In this document: positions 55,206-63,552 of the stretch, one piece after another
Layout of the letters: every line of letters starts with the position of its first letter
Numbering within the stretch: position 1 is the stretch's first letter
DNA from: Ancylomarina sp. 16SWW S1-10-2
GTDB taxonomy: Bacteria > Bacteroidota > Bacteroidia > Bacteroidales > Marinifilaceae
Direction of reading: 5' to 3'
Length of the DNA stretch: 64,000 nucleotides
Assembly: GCF_009669305.1 (NCBI RefSeq)
Contig: NZ_SADB01000020.1
Coordinates: 1 to 64,000, forward strand
The notes under the pieces: generated by a model
Databases searched by the model: none
Seen by the model: only the letters and a program-made list of their open reading frames with translations
What the model was told of the DNA's origin: nothing
Position numbers and translations under genes: made by a program

Positions 55206-56201
55206 TTACTTTTTAATCAAATTTAAACTTTCACTTAACTGATTCGTCTTAACAAAATATTTTTTCAAAACTAATAAAGAAATTAAGTTTTCTAAACGCT
55301 TATTCTTAAATTGAGCAACGTACTTATGTGCATTTTCAACAATTTGTTCAGCCTTATCATGATTATTTATATAGTAAATCATCTTCTCTTCAAGATTAGA
55401 GTAATCATCATTAATTAAAACGTAATGATAATCAGGAATCAATGTACCTTCCATAAACCAAGTTTCAAATTTAGGTTTAGGCATAACAGCAAGCGAATTT
55501 GAAGACATCACCCATTTTAAATTACTTGCAACATCATTACCTTCGAGACAGAGAATAAACTTATACTTAAGATGTTCTTCAATAGTCATCCTATCTTTAT
55601 TCCATTCGGGATGAACGGTCGGATCATTTACTTTCCCGACATTACACATAGGATGATTATAATATTTCTCCATAAACCGAGCTCTATGAGTTTGCCTAGG
55701 TTTAACTTTTCCTCTACCTAAAAGAATATTTGTTTTCTCTGAAAATTCATAGCTGTCTTTTTTTATAAAAATAAAATGACGAATCTTACCCCACTTCAAA
55801 ACAACAGAATTCGCATTTTTATCTGATATTGGTCTACTTTTGACAAAAGAGGGATCATCAGGAATATGAACAATATCACCAAAAAGATAAATAAGCTTTA
55901 ATGTCTGTTTAAAATATCTAGCGTACTCATACAGATCAAAAAAGTAAGTCTTTTTTTTACTTTCCATTTTCAAATCACTCAAACGACCAGTTGAAGAAGG
56001 TAAATCACAACTATCTTCTAGTTTGTTATAATAATTAACCCTATTATTAACTCGCTCTAAATCAAACGAATCTATTTTTTCTAACTCTGATAATAATCTT
56101 GAATTATAATAAGAGACTGGGAGCAATTGTCTTAATAAATTGACTGAATAATATAATAATTTATTATTCTTATGCCTCCATGACATTCTTTTTAAATTCA
56201 T
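55206..56201 (-). CDS. Glycosyltransferase family 90 (CAP10-like)
   Basis: 331 residues. No signal peptide. The C-terminal half has the CAP10/GT90 blocks: LLGRGKVKPRQTHRARFMEKY (about 160-180), HLKYKFILCLEGNDVASNLKWVMSSNSLAVMP (about 220-250) and ETWFMEGTLIPDYHYVLINDDYSNLEEKMIYY. Family members add xylose or other sugars to glycans; bacterial ones are annotated as LPS-modifying. A link to the UDP-xylose synthase in this window is tempting but only inference. It is transcribed alone towards aroC, followed upstream by an A+T-rich gap of about 270 bases with no recognisable feature. Confidence 0.85.
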   Translation of the reverse strand: MNLKRMSWRHKNNKLLYYSVNLLRQLLPVSYYNSRLLSELEKIDSFDLERVNNRVNYYNKLEDSCDLPSSTGRLSDLKMESKKKTYFFDLYEYARYFKQTLKLIYLFGDIVHIPDDPSFVKSRPISDKNANSVVLKWGKIRHFIFIKKDSYEFSEKTNILLGRGKVKPRQTHRARFMEKYYNHPMCNVGKVNDPTVHPEWNKDRMTIEEHLKYKFILCLEGNDVASNLKWVMSSNSLAVMPKPKFETWFMEGTLIPDYHYVLINDDYSNLEEKMIYYINNHDKAEQIVENAHKYVAQFKNKRLENLISLLVLKKYFVKTNQLSESLNLIKK

Positions 56202-56470
56202 ACTTATTTTTTATGTTTAAACGGTTCAACTCAATACAATAAAACAAAAACTATCATTATAAAAAACAAACACATATAATCTCTACACAGCAATATAGAT
56301 CAACATAATAAATATCACTCTCTATCAGGAAAAGCAAGAAATTTATACTCTTTTACAATAAAAGTGTTCACAAAATTTTAAAATTACACCCTTATATTTC
56401 AATCCTGAATTCAAGTTACAAATGCATTTTTTTTATACTTACATATATCCTTTCCTAAATAAGGAATATA

Positions 56471-57292
56471 TTAATTCATGCAGCAATTCTTGAATTTCTT
56501 ACCCGATCCGCAAGGACAAGGATCATTTCTTCCTACTTTTTTATCTGTTTGAATTGGAGCTTCTGATTTTGAAAAGACAGCTTCCATTTGTTGGTAATGA
56601 TTTTTCCATTCAGCATCGCGCATTTCACAAAAGGCAACACCCTTTTCAAAATTAAGCTCACGACCTTCCATCACATCAATATAATATTGTAACTCAACGG
56701 CTGTATGCTTTCCTTCAAATTTTGGTAACATTTCCTTAAATTTCTCAAGGGTTCCTTCGTGCTGAATATCTCCAAGAATTCGAATATAATGATCTAACCA
56801 TTGGAAATTTTCCAAATCAAGAATAGAAAATATGCGACCAAACTGATCATCAGTAGCGCTATATAAGGCTTCAAAACTAAAAATATAAGGTGTTTTACTT
56901 TCCTTGTCGATATTTCCTTCAATGTATTCCAAAACCCGGTTAACAAACTCCACAGGAAATTTCTTTGCCATTAAGCCAACTAAATAAACAGCTTGCTCAT
57001 TCAATAAATCCCAATCTTCCTCTACGCTAAACAAGTTTAATAACTCGTTAGCATAATCCATATGCAAATGCTTTTCAGCAACCACTGCATACCACAAAGG
57101 CGCAGGTAGCATAATTCTTAGTTCGTTAGAATAATACACTTCCCCCTTATAGGCATTCTCAAAAGCGTATTTCAATTTCTTGATAATTGCCTCATTCGAA
57201 TCTAAATTTCTAAGATAATCGATAGCCTCATAAGGTATACCCTGCGCCTTAGTATCGATTGTATTATATGCTTGCTCGGTAGATTTAATCAT
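56471..57292 (-). CDS. SEC-C motif protein with helical repeat (DUF1186-like)
   Basis: 273 residues. About 230 residues form an all-helical, HEAT-like region ([53 protein letters not shown]). The C-terminus is a SEC-C zinc motif, [20 protein letters not shown] (about 254-273), with Cys-x-Cys and Cys-Cys ligands. In SecA this motif binds zinc and SecB or ribosomes; free-standing SEC-C proteins have unclear roles, possibly as adaptors in protein quality control. It may be DUF1186-like. No neighbour gives context. Confidence 0.82.
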   Translation of the reverse strand: MIKSTEQAYNTIDTKAQGIPYEAIDYLRNLDSNEAIIKKLKYAFENAYKGEVYYSNELRIMLPAPLWYAVVAEKHLHMDYANELLNLFSVEEDWDLLNEQAVYLVGLMAKKFPVEFVNRVLEYIEGNIDKESKTPYIFSFEALYSATDDQFGRIFSILDLENFQWLDHYIRILGDIQHEGTLEKFKEMLPKFEGKHTAVELQYYIDVMEGRELNFEKGVAFCEMRDAEWKNHYQQMEAVFSKSEAPIQTDKKVGRNDPCPCGSGKKFKNCCMN

Positions 57293-57427
57293 AGTTTGAT
57301 ATTTGCCACAAAGATATATTATTTGAGTAGAAAATAAAGAATAATAATTCTAGATTCTAAAAATTCGTATTCTCTCTAGATTATGATATAAAGCCTCTAT
57401 TTATAGAGCTTCTATTGAGATTATCTT

Positions 57428-57457
57428 TTGTTTATGACTTTGCTTTTCTATATTTGC
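57428..57457 (+). promoter_or_regulatory. Bacteroidota-type promoter of the LpxL-like gene
   Basis: TTTG (57428-57431), 18 bases, TATATTTG (57450-57457). This is a close consensus match 21 bases before the ATG, giving a short leader of about 15 bases. Confidence 0.6.
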
Positions 57458-57478
57458 AGACTCCCTTAAAAAAAGCAA

Positions 57479-58360
57479 ATGACAAGAATTTTATATTACC
57501 TCATCATAAAACCACTTTCTCTATTACCTCTTCAAATTTTATATCTAATTTCAGATTTACTTTATTTCGTTTCTTATTACTTATTATCCTACAGAAAGTC
57601 AATTGTTCTAGGGAACTTAAACACCTCTTTCCCAGAAAAAAACAAAGCAGAGATCAAGCAAATCACAAAAAGATTCTATCACTTCTTTTGTGATTTTATT
57701 GTAGAAAGCATCAAATGTTTTAGCATAAGTAAAGAGCAAGCTTTGGAACGTTGCAAAATCAAAAATCCTGAGATTTTAGATGAACTTTACAAAAAAAATA
57801 AGAGCATAGTCATGGCTTCGGGTCATTATAACAACTGGGAAATGGCAGCTGCATGCTTAAATCTATCACTTAAACACCAAGCTGCTGCACTCTTCAAGCC
57901 ATTAAGTAATACTTTTTTCGATAGAAAGTTTCGTGAATCGAGATCTCAATTTGGAATTGATTTGATACCGAAGAATGAAGCAAAAGATTATTTTAAGAAT
58001 AATGCTGATAAAAATTTACTGATTGGCTTTGGTAGTGATCAATGCCCTAAAAAGTCAAATAATAATTTGTTCTGGACTCGTTTTTTGAATCAAGACACGG
58101 CTATTATGTTTGGAACAGAAAAATATGCCGTAGAGTTCGATTATGCCGTTATCTTCATGAATTTAACAAGAACCAAGCGTGGCTATTATGAAATTGAATT
58201 TGATATAATCGAAGAAAATCCTCGTTCAGCTCAATATGGAGACATCAGCAAAAAACATACACAGCTTCTAGAGAAGCAAATTAAACGCGATCCTGCCTAT
58301 TGGCTGTGGACACATAAACGATGGAAACTTAAAAGAGAACCTAATGAAATTCTTCATTAA
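57479..58360 (+). CDS. LpxL/HtrB-family lipid A acyltransferase
   Basis: 293 residues. A hydrophobic N-terminus (about 3-35) is followed by the acyltransferase motif ASGHYNNWE (His116, Glu121; HX4E) and FGSDQCPKKSNNNLFW, then PAYWLWTHKRWK near the end, as in LpxL/HtrB. It adds a secondary acyl chain to Kdo-lipid A or a precursor, using acyl-ACP, at the inner membrane. It is typical of Bacteroidota lipid A biosynthesis, and the acyl-ACP thioesterase in this window touches the same substrate pool. Solo gene with its own promoter and terminator. Confidence 0.92.
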   Translation: MTRILYYLIIKPLSLLPLQILYLISDLLYFVSYYLLSYRKSIVLGNLNTSFPEKNKAEIKQITKRFYHFFCDFIVESIKCFSISKEQALERCKIKNPEILDELYKKNKSIVMASGHYNNWEMAAACLNLSLKHQAAALFKPLSNTFFDRKFRESRSQFGIDLIPKNEAKDYFKNNADKNLLIGFGSDQCPKKSNNNLFWTRFLNQDTAIMFGTEKYAVEFDYAVIFMNLTRTKRGYYEIEFDIIEENPRSAQYGDISKKHTQLLEKQIKRDPAYWLWTHKRWKLKREPNEILH

Positions 58361-58365
58361 AAAAC

Positions 58366-58399
58366 AAAAGGCTATTAGATTAAATTCTAATAGCCTTTT
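58366..58399 (+). terminator. Terminator of the LpxL-like gene
   Basis: A 14-bp stem AAAAGGCTATTAGA/TCTAATAGCCTTTT, loop TTAAAT, T run, 6 bases after the stop codon. Confidence 0.92.
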
Positions 58400-58551
58400 T
58401 TATTGCTTTATTCATATAGAATGTGACATTCTAAAAAATCATGATTACTCATTTTATGATATAAAAAACTCTCTTATTAGAGCTTCCATATAGATTATTC
58501 ATAACTTCATTTTCCAATACAAAACCTCTACAAACCAAAGCTTTAACAAAA

Positions 58552-58866
58552 TTATTTTTTAGCTTCAGTCACTTTAAAATCCAATTTTTCAATTGCTTTC
58601 TTAAGCGTCTCTTTATTCGTAGACTTCGTTTTATAAACAAGTGTTACTTTCTTATTTTCAAGATCAACTTTAAGATCCTTAACACCTTTTTCAAAAGGTA
58701 TATTTTTCTCAATTTTATTTACACATCCTTGGCAATCCATTCCTACATTAAATACAACAGTCTCCACTTTTTTAATTTCCTGTTTCTGAGCAAATGCAGC
58801 TGATGTAAATAAAATAATTGCAATGGCCATTAAGCCTTTCTTTAAATTTTGAGTGATATTTTTCAT
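58552..58866 (-). CDS. HMA-domain periplasmic metal-binding protein
   Basis: 104 residues. The signal peptide ends at AFAQ (residue 27). One HMA domain has FNVGMDCQGCVNKIEKNI, the GMxCxxC soft-metal site (Cys45, Cys48). It should be exported to the periplasm and bind copper or a similar metal. It is the last gene of a minus-strand trio: HYC_CC_PP-like protein (61351), TonB receptor (58945), this protein. The association of an HMA protein with a CarboxypepD/TonB receptor recurs in Bacteroidota. Metal uptake, buffering or sensing are all possible. Confidence 0.85.
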   Translation of the reverse strand: MKNITQNLKKGLMAIAIILFTSAAFAQKQEIKKVETVVFNVGMDCQGCVNKIEKNIPFEKGVKDLKVDLENKKVTLVYKTKSTNKETLKKAIEKLDFKVTEAKK

Positions 58867-58944
58867 TTTTATTTGTTTTTTGCTTCCGATTGTTTGTCTT
58901 CAGCAGATTAGTCAATAATATATTTTTAAAGACTTAAATTGTCT

Positions 58945-61197
58945 TTACTCGTCTCTATCAAGAGTAAAACGAACACCTAAAAAGAACTTACGCTCTTGAA
59001 TAGGTCCCCAAATCATCGATGCATCAAAATTCTCTCCATGAGGATTATCTGCTGCAATAATTGGATTTTTCTGTGTATAGTTACCTAGGTTTTCAGCACC
59101 AACATAAACCTCCCAAATTCTGAATCGTTTTGTAATTTGAGCATTCATAACAGCATAAGCTGGTGACTCCTCACGTCTCTGATATTCAACCGAATTTCCC
59201 GCTGTTGATGGAATACGCATATCTCCATTAATCTGAGTCGTAAAATCGAATTGCCAGATATTCATATTCGTTGAATACGATAGGTTTACCAAACCTTTAT
59301 ATCTATTTACGTAGGGAACCTTCTGAAGTTCATCGTTGATATCGGCTTTTACATCCGAAAATCGAATGGCTGTTGTAACATCCAATCTTTCTACGGGTTC
59401 AAATTTCAATTCCACTTGGTAGTTATTTGCAAATGACTGCCCATCTAGATTATAAAAATTAACCTGATTGATATCCTTATCAATATCTACAATGACTTGA
59501 TTTTGAAACTCTGTTCTATAAAAATCAGCAGATGCAGTAAAGTCCTGTCCAAACAAATTAAAGTACTGAGTTACACTTAATCCATAATTCCAAGCCTTCT
59601 CCTGCTCAAGATCTGAAGCAATATTAAAGGTTCTATTTGATGCTAATAAGAAACTATTTTCCGCAATAGGATTTGAAGTACGTCTTCCGCTTCCAGCAGC
59701 TAAACGAAGCGTCGATCCTTCAGCAAATTGATATCTAAAATGTAAACGAGGTGTTATAAAACCACCATAAACAGAGTTATGATCATATCTCAATCCTGTT
59801 TGTAAAGTAATGTCATCAGATGGTAACCATGTGTATTCAGCATAAGCTCCAGCAATCTTCTCTGATCTATCAGTACTACCAAGATTATTTATACCTCTTG
59901 AAAGATTATCGATAAAATCATCGTAGATAAAAGAGACACCGGCTGTATATTTATGCTTTAAATTTCCAATATAAGATTGAAAAAGTAAGTTCGCATAGAG
60001 GTATTTCTGTTTTGCATCGTAGTTTCTTAAACCATAAAATGAATTCTGCTCATGAGATGAGAAATTTGTAATTAATGCAATACTTCTATCATCATTTTTA
60101 GGAAAGATATAACCTATTTTAGCGAAAGCTTCGTAGCGTCGTGTATCAATATCAATACGATAAGCATTGTCGATATCATTTGTCTTACTCTCATCAAAAC
60201 CTTTCTGTCCTCCAATTCTTTGCTCATCAATAAATTTAACACCAAATTGAGTAATCCAATTTTTATTCGGTTTCCAGTACCATCTATTTATGAAATTGTA
60301 CTGACGAACCATAGGATCATCAAGAAAATCATCATGATTCTTATCTATTTCCTTGTTATTATCCTGCCCATGAGCTAATATCGATGTTGAAAGTTTATCA
60401 GAGAACTTAAGACCTGTAATCAAATTACCTTCTGACATACCCATACTATTGGTGAAACCATTCAAATATAGTTTAGGAGATCTCTGAGGTTTTTGATATT
60501 CGATATTAATCTGTCCTGTAATTGATTCAAAACCATTCACAACCGAACCAACACCTTTTGAAACCTGAATAGATTCCATCCAAGGACCAGGAACATATAC
60601 CATACCATATACCGAAGCCAATCCTTTAAAGTTTGGATTTTTCTCAGTCATCATCTCGATATATTTTCCTGTAAGACCTAAAAGCTTAATCGATTTTGCT
60701 CCAGTAGCTGCATCAGCATAGGAAACATCAACCGATGCATTCGTCTCGAAACTTTCAGCCAAATTACAACAAGCTGCTTTGCAAAGCTCAGCCCCTGTTA
60801 TTTTTTGAGATTGTATTGGACTCTCTCTATCCAGAATCGTTCCCGCTCTACGCTTTGAAACAACAACCTCATTTAATTCTATACTTGGCGACAATTCAAT
60901 AACTAAGTCTTTACCAATAAGAGCATCCTCTTCAATTTCTTTTGTTTTGTAACCTACAAATTGAACAATCAGAACCTTTGATTTTTTTGATGCATCAAGT
61001 TTAAAATATCCATTTACATCTGTTGCAGTTCCTTCGGTCGTATTTTTCCAAAAAACGGATGCGCCTGGCAAAGGCACTTGTTTTTTATTGGCTAATACTT
61101 CAATAATTTTACCTTCAAATATTCTTCTTCCTTCGTCTGTTTCCGCAATTGAAAACAAGGGTAGCAGAAAAAGAATTGATATCAATATCCTTCTCAT
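58945..61197 (-). CDS. TonB-dependent outer-membrane receptor
   Basis: 750 residues. Signal peptide about 1-18. A carboxypeptidase-like regulatory domain (about 27-110) has GASVFWKNTTEGTATDVNGYF. The plug (about 125-235) contains an unusual Cys cluster ELCKAACCNLAESFETNASV followed by GLTGKYIEMMTEKNP and VVNGFESITGQI. The barrel runs to the end, FFLGVRFTLDRDE. Plug and barrel are complete, so it should be functional. Metal-linked neighbours (HMA protein downstream; HYC_CC_PP-like protein upstream) and the Cys-rich plug suggest copper or a copper chelate as substrate, but this is inference. Confidence 0.9.
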   Translation of the reverse strand: MRRILISILFLLPLFSIAETDEGRRIFEGKIIEVLANKKQVPLPGASVFWKNTTEGTATDVNGYFKLDASKKSKVLIVQFVGYKTKEIEEDALIGKDLVIELSPSIELNEVVVSKRRAGTILDRESPIQSQKITGAELCKAACCNLAESFETNASVDVSYADAATGAKSIKLLGLTGKYIEMMTEKNPNFKGLASVYGMVYVPGPWMESIQVSKGVGSVVNGFESITGQINIEYQKPQRSPKLYLNGFTNSMGMSEGNLITGLKFSDKLSTSILAHGQDNNKEIDKNHDDFLDDPMVRQYNFINRWYWKPNKNWITQFGVKFIDEQRIGGQKGFDESKTNDIDNAYRIDIDTRRYEAFAKIGYIFPKNDDRSIALITNFSSHEQNSFYGLRNYDAKQKYLYANLLFQSYIGNLKHKYTAGVSFIYDDFIDNLSRGINNLGSTDRSEKIAGAYAEYTWLPSDDITLQTGLRYDHNSVYGGFITPRLHFRYQFAEGSTLRLAAGSGRRTSNPIAENSFLLASNRTFNIASDLEQEKAWNYGLSVTQYFNLFGQDFTASADFYRTEFQNQVIVDIDKDINQVNFYNLDGQSFANNYQVELKFEPVERLDVTTAIRFSDVKADINDELQKVPYVNRYKGLVNLSYSTNMNIWQFDFTTQINGDMRIPSTAGNSVEYQRREESPAYAVMNAQITKRFRIWEVYVGAENLGNYTQKNPIIAADNPHGENFDASMIWGPIQERKFFLGVRFTLDRDE

Positions 61198-61350
61198 ATC
61201 CTATAATATTCAGTATTCTAAGTCGAACCAAACCTTTAAGGGTATCAGTTCAACCATTTAAACACATGTGTGAGATTAATTTAATTATAGCTTGCTCAGT
61301 TCATATAAAGAACCAAACACTAAGCTGTTTTTAATCAAAATAGGAAGGAA

Positions 61351-61740
61351 TCAACAACGGAAACAACACAAAAAGACCTGTGTTATTTTAGATATATCTA
61401 TTATTTTCTGAAAATAGGCAGTACCTCGCTCAACGCCTACATCAATAAAATTATGTAAGTGCAAGTCAGCGCACACAAATAAATCAACACTTAAAGAAGT
61501 TAGTGCTTTCTCTACTTGCTGAAGTAATGTTTTAGGATAATTTTTTAAATAAATCAGCTTCAAAGAACAACATGTCACATTATTATAATGAGCATCAGAA
61601 GATTCTTCGTCAAATGAAATTGAATGAGGATGAGAATCAGCTTCACAAACAGGCACCTCATCGACATCTACTTCCAAGTCATATATTAAATGATAGTCAT
61701 ACGCCTGACAGGTGAAACAACTGTGCTTCAAAAGGTTCAT
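61351..61740 (-). CDS. HYC_CC_PP-like small protein, signal peptide apparently lost to a frameshift
   Basis: 129 residues from the ATG at 61740. It has a Cys-His-rich start (NLLKHSCFTCQ), a central VTCCSLKLIYLK, His-rich ADLHLHNF and a terminal FLCCFRC. Cys placement and the position upstream of a TonB receptor and HMA gene fit the HYC_CC_PP family of Bacteroidota. The frame continues upstream without stop as a good signal-peptide core (NTISIVLLVFYLTGFCG) but has no start codon. An ATG at 61808 is one base out of frame, and adding one A to the A5 run at 61801-61805 would give MKKLFQNTISIVLLVFY. The gene may be frameshifted, or the base may be a consensus error. Confidence 0.65.
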   Translation of the reverse strand: MNLLKHSCFTCQAYDYHLIYDLEVDVDEVPVCEADSHPHSISFDEESSDAHYNNVTCCSLKLIYLKNYPKTLLQQVEKALTSLSVDLFVCADLHLHNFIDVGVERGTAYFQKIIDISKITQVFLCCFRC

Positions 61741-61860
61741 TCCACAAAACCCCGTTAGGTAAAATACTAACAGGACAATTGAAATTGTATTTTGAAATAG
61801 TTTTTCATTTAAGGAATTTAACTCTTTCTATATCTCTTATTATTAAAATAAGCTTTGCGT

Positions 61861-61868
61861 CAAAGCTA
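61861..61868 (-). promoter_or_regulatory. Candidate -7 box of the metal-linked operon
   Basis: CAAAGCTA reads TAGCTTTG on the minus strand, matching TAnnTTTG, 53 bases upstream of the ATG at 61808. It supports translation starting near 61808 rather than at 61740. Confidence 0.35.
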
Positions 61869-62012
61869 CTATAAAGACCCTTAATTTTAGAAAATGGGTG
61901 AATTTTAATCGTTAAAAATTTGTTAATAATTTGTTAATTAATTTAACTCTTTCGATAAGCATAACCAATCGAACCATAAATGAAATGAAAGTAAGTATTT
62001 TATTAACACAAA

Positions 62013-62040
62013 AAAGGGAGCCCTATGAAAGACTCCCTTT
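62013..62040 (-). terminator. Terminator behind the spondin remnant
   Basis: AAAGGGAG (62013-62020) pairs with CTCCCTTT (62033-62040). On the minus strand it is followed by a T run. It lies 40 bases past the remnant's stop codon. Confidence 0.8.
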
Positions 62041-62079
62041 ACGATTCAGAATAAATAAATTATTAAATAGATATCTACC

Positions 62080-62310
62080 CTAATTGAAACTAATCGTTAT
62101 TCCCACTAGTTGGTTTACATCTGGCAAGACAAATTCATCGTCAACCATCATCAGAATTTCCGTCTCTGATGTACCTGTATTAGGTCCTGCTTGACGAGGA
62201 GTTTGATAGTTTTCTGCACCAGGATATTCATTTACTTCTGTTCCCGAATCCCAAACATTTAGCTTTCTGTTACGTCACCGATTTTGGTAAGTCTAATTCA
62301 GCTAATAAAA
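62080..62310 (-). pseudogene. C-terminal remnant of a spondin-domain protein
   Basis: The minus strand from about 62260 reads KLNVWDSGTEVNEYPGAENY, then QTPRQAGPNTGTSETEILMM and a DDEFVLPDVNQLV stretch, ending TISFN and a stop at 62080-62082. DSGTEVNE, P-G-A, PRQAGPNTG are the signature of the C-terminal part of bacterial spondin_N proteins. Upstream, GDVTE lies in another frame and there is no start or N-terminal domain, so most of the gene is missing. The terminator behind it survives, supporting descent from a once-real gene on this strand. It lies just downstream of the two-repeat lipoprotein, a family often found near spondin proteins. Confidence 0.7.
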
Positions 62311-62370
62311 AAGAGTGGTTTTAGAAACAGATTACTAGGATAACTTTAGTTCTTTGAATCTGTATTTTAA

Positions 62371-62398
62371 AAGTACAGTCAAACCAATGACTGTACTT
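62371..62398 (-). terminator. Terminator of the two-repeat lipoprotein gene
   Basis: A perfect 11-bp stem AAGTACAGTCA/TGACTGTACTT with a 6-base loop, just past the stop codon at 62421 on the minus strand. It falls between this gene and the spondin remnant. Confidence 0.8.
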
Positions 62399-62420
62399 AA
62401 TATATCGAAATGCTTAATCC

Positions 62421-63356
62421 TTATCTTGTAACTTTACCGGATATTACTCCATTGTACTTATTCATAAGTTCTACGACCATTCCCGTACTCTGATTATTTA
62501 ACTCCTTAACAAAAGGTTTAAGTGCAAATGGTGTGATTTCGTCATTTTCTGCTGGCTCAATTGAAATAACAATTGTCGCACTTGTTAAATCGATAGGAAA
62601 TGCAATATTAGAATATTTATTGTTCGGATCTGCAATAAAATCCTCTCCTGGAAATGGAGGAACCCCATTCGTTCCTTTAAATTCGTTATTATTTGCAGCA
62701 CCTGAAAAACTTACATCAGCTGTATTAGAATCTGTAAATCTACCTGTTGATATTGGTGTTGGATTACCCGATTCATCATTAACAACAACCCAACCTTCGT
62801 ACACCCAACCACTCGTAAGTGTAGGTAAACTTTCAAATCCTCCTTTTGTCGGTGGCAAAGCATCAATAAACCATATTCCATTTGCATCTGATCCAACTGT
62901 ACCTACTGAAGGAGCTTTTAAGAAAAACTGTCCTGTAGCAGCACTTAAATCACCAGACTCAAATAGAGCACCATCTGTAGAAGGACTTGCTATATCTCCA
63001 CTAAACGATCCTTTGGAGAAAAACAAACCACTCGGCTCTAACAATTCAATCCCAGTCTCATTTTTGGGTTCAATAGTAAGTACATAAGCCATCGCTTGGG
63101 ATGCTTTATCCATATCTATTTCAGAACTTTGATAATTTACCCCTTCAACATTGGTAAATCTTCCTGTTGACGTTTTATCTGGATTCTCACCCATTCCGAT
63201 AAGCCATCCTTCATATACATAGTCATTCCCTAAATCTGGTAAATTCTCGAATTTCTGTGTTATTGTCGACATAGTAGTCGAATCATTATCATCATCTTCA
63301 GAACAAGCAGTAAAAAGAAGCATGCTAGCAATTGAGGCATAAATAAATTTTTTCAT
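62421..63356 (-). CDS. Lipoprotein with two RskA-C-like (anti-sigma-factor-type) repeats
   Basis: 311 residues. Lipobox LFTAC (Cys18), then an acidic linker. Two related domains follow: FENLPDLGNDYVYEGWLI...STGRFT...VLTIEP (about 35-110) and FESLPTLTSGWVYEGWVV...STGRFT...VISIEP (about 172-275). The YEGWxx...STGxF...ISIEP pattern is the extracytoplasmic RskA-type C-terminal domain, so databases often call such proteins anti-sigma factors. Here there is no transmembrane helix or cytoplasmic sigma-binding part, so that name would mislead; it is an envelope lipoprotein of unknown role. An open frame on the other strand (62533-63087) is only a shadow. It is followed by a terminator and a spondin remnant. 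Confidence 0.75.
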   Translation of the reverse strand: MKKFIYASIASMLLFTACSEDDDNDSTTMSTITQKFENLPDLGNDYVYEGWLIGMGENPDKTSTGRFTNVEGVNYQSSEIDMDKASQAMAYVLTIEPKNETGIELLEPSGLFFSKGSFSGDIASPSTDGALFESGDLSAATGQFFLKAPSVGTVGSDANGIWFIDALPPTKGGFESLPTLTSGWVYEGWVVVNDESGNPTPISTGRFTDSNTADVSFSGAANNNEFKGTNGVPPFPGEDFIADPNNKYSNIAFPIDLTSATIVISIEPAENDEITPFALKPFVKELNNQSTGMVVELMNKYNGVISGKVTR

Positions 63357-63552
63357 AGTAATTATTATTTGTAAGTTTCAATTATAAATATAAATCGTCA
63401 ACCTCTTTTATAAAGTTGTAATACAAAGATATAATATCGACCTGCCTTAAAATGTAAGCCACATCACATTTGCTCATTTTCAATAAAAAAAACCACAATA
63501 TTTTGATTGTAGCTTTTAGTTGTTCTTATAAGATGTTTGAAATACATTGAAA

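Noticed and set aside
57415-57693. 92-residue frame over the LpxL-like gene start
   Set aside because: Out-of-frame shadow; the LpxL-like frame at 57479 has all family motifs and a good promoter.
62533-63087. 184-residue open frame on the plus strand
   Set aside because: It lies wholly opposite the two-repeat lipoprotein gene and reads as the antisense of its low-complexity codons; no signal or family features.
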